Positions 63,391 through 64,000 of a stretch of DNA of 64,000 nucleotides are shown here, piece by piece (within the stretch, counting starts at the first letter, position 1; every line of letters starts with the position of its first letter). The notes under the pieces are model-generated. The model saw nothing but the letters and a program-made list of their open reading frames with translations. It made no database searches and was not told the origin of the DNA. A program made the position numbers and the translations under genes. The stretch covers positions 1-64,000 of the forward strand of contig NZ_FNNZ01000015.1 in the NCBI RefSeq assembly GCF_900106925.1, written 5' to 3'. Source of the DNA: Thiocapsa roseopersicina (GTDB taxonomy: Bacteria; Pseudomonadota; Gammaproteobacteria; Chromatiales; Chromatiaceae).

Positions 63391-64000
63391 ATGGATCGTC
63401 AGCAAGCCGCCCATTTCATGCTCGATTGCCTGCGCAAGATGATGGCCAAGAAGGGCTCCGACCTCTTCATCTCCGCGGGTTTTCCGCCTGCCTGTAAGAT
63501 CGACGGGCGGATGACGCCCATCAGCGAGCAGGCGCTTACGTCCGCCCAGACCAACGTGCTGGTGCGCTCCATCATGAACGACCGGCAGATTCGCGACTTC
63601 GACGCCACGAAAGAGTGCAATTTCGCGATCAGTCCGCAGTCGATCGGTCGGTTTCGGGTCAACGCCTTCATCCAGCAAGGTCATTGTGGCGCGGTCCTGC
63701 GCACCATCAATGCGACCATCCCGGAGCTCGACGGGCTCGCGCTTCCCCCGGTGTTGAAGGACATCGTGATGGGCGAGCGCGGCCTGGTGTTGGTCGTCGG
63801 CGGTACGGGCTCCGGGAAGTCGACGTCGCTCGCGGCCATGCTGGGTCATCGCAACGAACACAGCTACGGCCACATCATCACGATCGAGGACCCGGTCGAA
63901 TACGTTCATCCCCACCGTCATTGTCTCATCACCCAGCGCGAGGTCGGCGTCGATACCGAGAGCTGGGAAATCGCGCTCATGAATACGCTGCGCCAGGCAC
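63391..64000 (+). CDS. pilU: Type IV pilus retraction ATPase PilU (cut by window edge)
   Basis: The first 203 residues of a PilT/PilU-type AAA+ motor. It starts MDRQQAAHFMLDCLRKMM and contains KKGSDLFISAGFPPACKIDGRM, ECNFAISPQSIGRFRVNAF, the Walker A GGTGSGKST near 134-142, and IIIEDPVEY-like HIITIEDPVEYVH followed by QREVGVDTESWEIAL. The 'GHIITIEDP' and 'VDTESWEIAL' stretches favour PilU over PilT. The end lies outside the window. It assists pilus retraction with PilT. No pilT gene is seen here. Confidence 0.9.
   Translation, partial: MDRQQAAHFMLDCLRKMMAKKGSDLFISAGFPPACKIDGRMTPISEQALTSAQTNVLVRSIMNDRQIRDFDATKECNFAISPQSIGRFRVNAFIQQGHCGAVLRTINATIPELDGLALPPVLKDIVMGERGLVLVVGGTGSGKSTSLAAMLGHRNEHSYGHIITIEDPVEYVHPHRHCLITQREVGVDTESWEIALMNTLRQA

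Overview
This is GC-rich gammaproteobacterial chromosome. The pilMNOPQ-aroK-aroB-gltB-gltD block with hemE nearby, the SHP/DHC-type cytochrome cluster and the overall protein style fit a purple sulfur bacterium of the Chromatiaceae (Thiocapsa or Allochromatium type). That placement is inferred from remembered gene content, and no photosynthesis gene lies in the window.

Layout. 1-5.9 kb: two secreted proteins of unknown role, a histidine kinase/LuxR regulator pair and a small secreted protein. 5.9-6.6 kb: wreckage of an IS4-type transposase interrupted by a small inverted-repeat element. 6.6-15 kb: a PepSY/response regulator/kinase operon that diverges from a seven-gene cytochrome cluster: cytochrome b561, SHP-like monoheme, diheme DHC, flavin/2Fe-2S reductase, four-helix membrane protein, octaheme cytochrome and an ethylbenzene-dehydrogenase-like heme protein. 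15-18 kb: a cation diffusion facilitator, a decapitated TonB receptor and a HigBA toxin-antitoxin pair. 18-25 kb: a second PepSY/regulator/kinase set, then an overlapping four-gene operon of outer-membrane barrel, small exported protein, kinase and sigma-54 activator. 25-35 kb: a DUF2202 protein, a broken AbiEii/HicA/HTH island between two 211-bp direct repeats, a heavy-metal RND efflux operon with DUF3240, and a periplasmic ATP-dependent DNA ligase. 36-49 kb: housekeeping genes mqo, hemE, uvrD, an S1 protein, an orphan TRAP binding protein, hemW, rpmE, mdh and gltA. 49-64 kb: pilMNOPQ, aroK, aroB, gltB, gltD and the start of pilU.

Main non-coding signals. Nine intergenic elements of 85-88 bp share near-perfect 12-bp terminal inverted repeats but have largely different cores. 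They come in tandem pairs or triples and often abut or supply start and stop codons. Between hemE and uvrD, three consensus DnaA boxes beside an AT-rich block look like a replication-origin or DnaA-control site. The best candidates for an undescribed system are the cytochrome cluster with its divergent PepSY two-component regulator, and the constant-length, variable-core repeat family.
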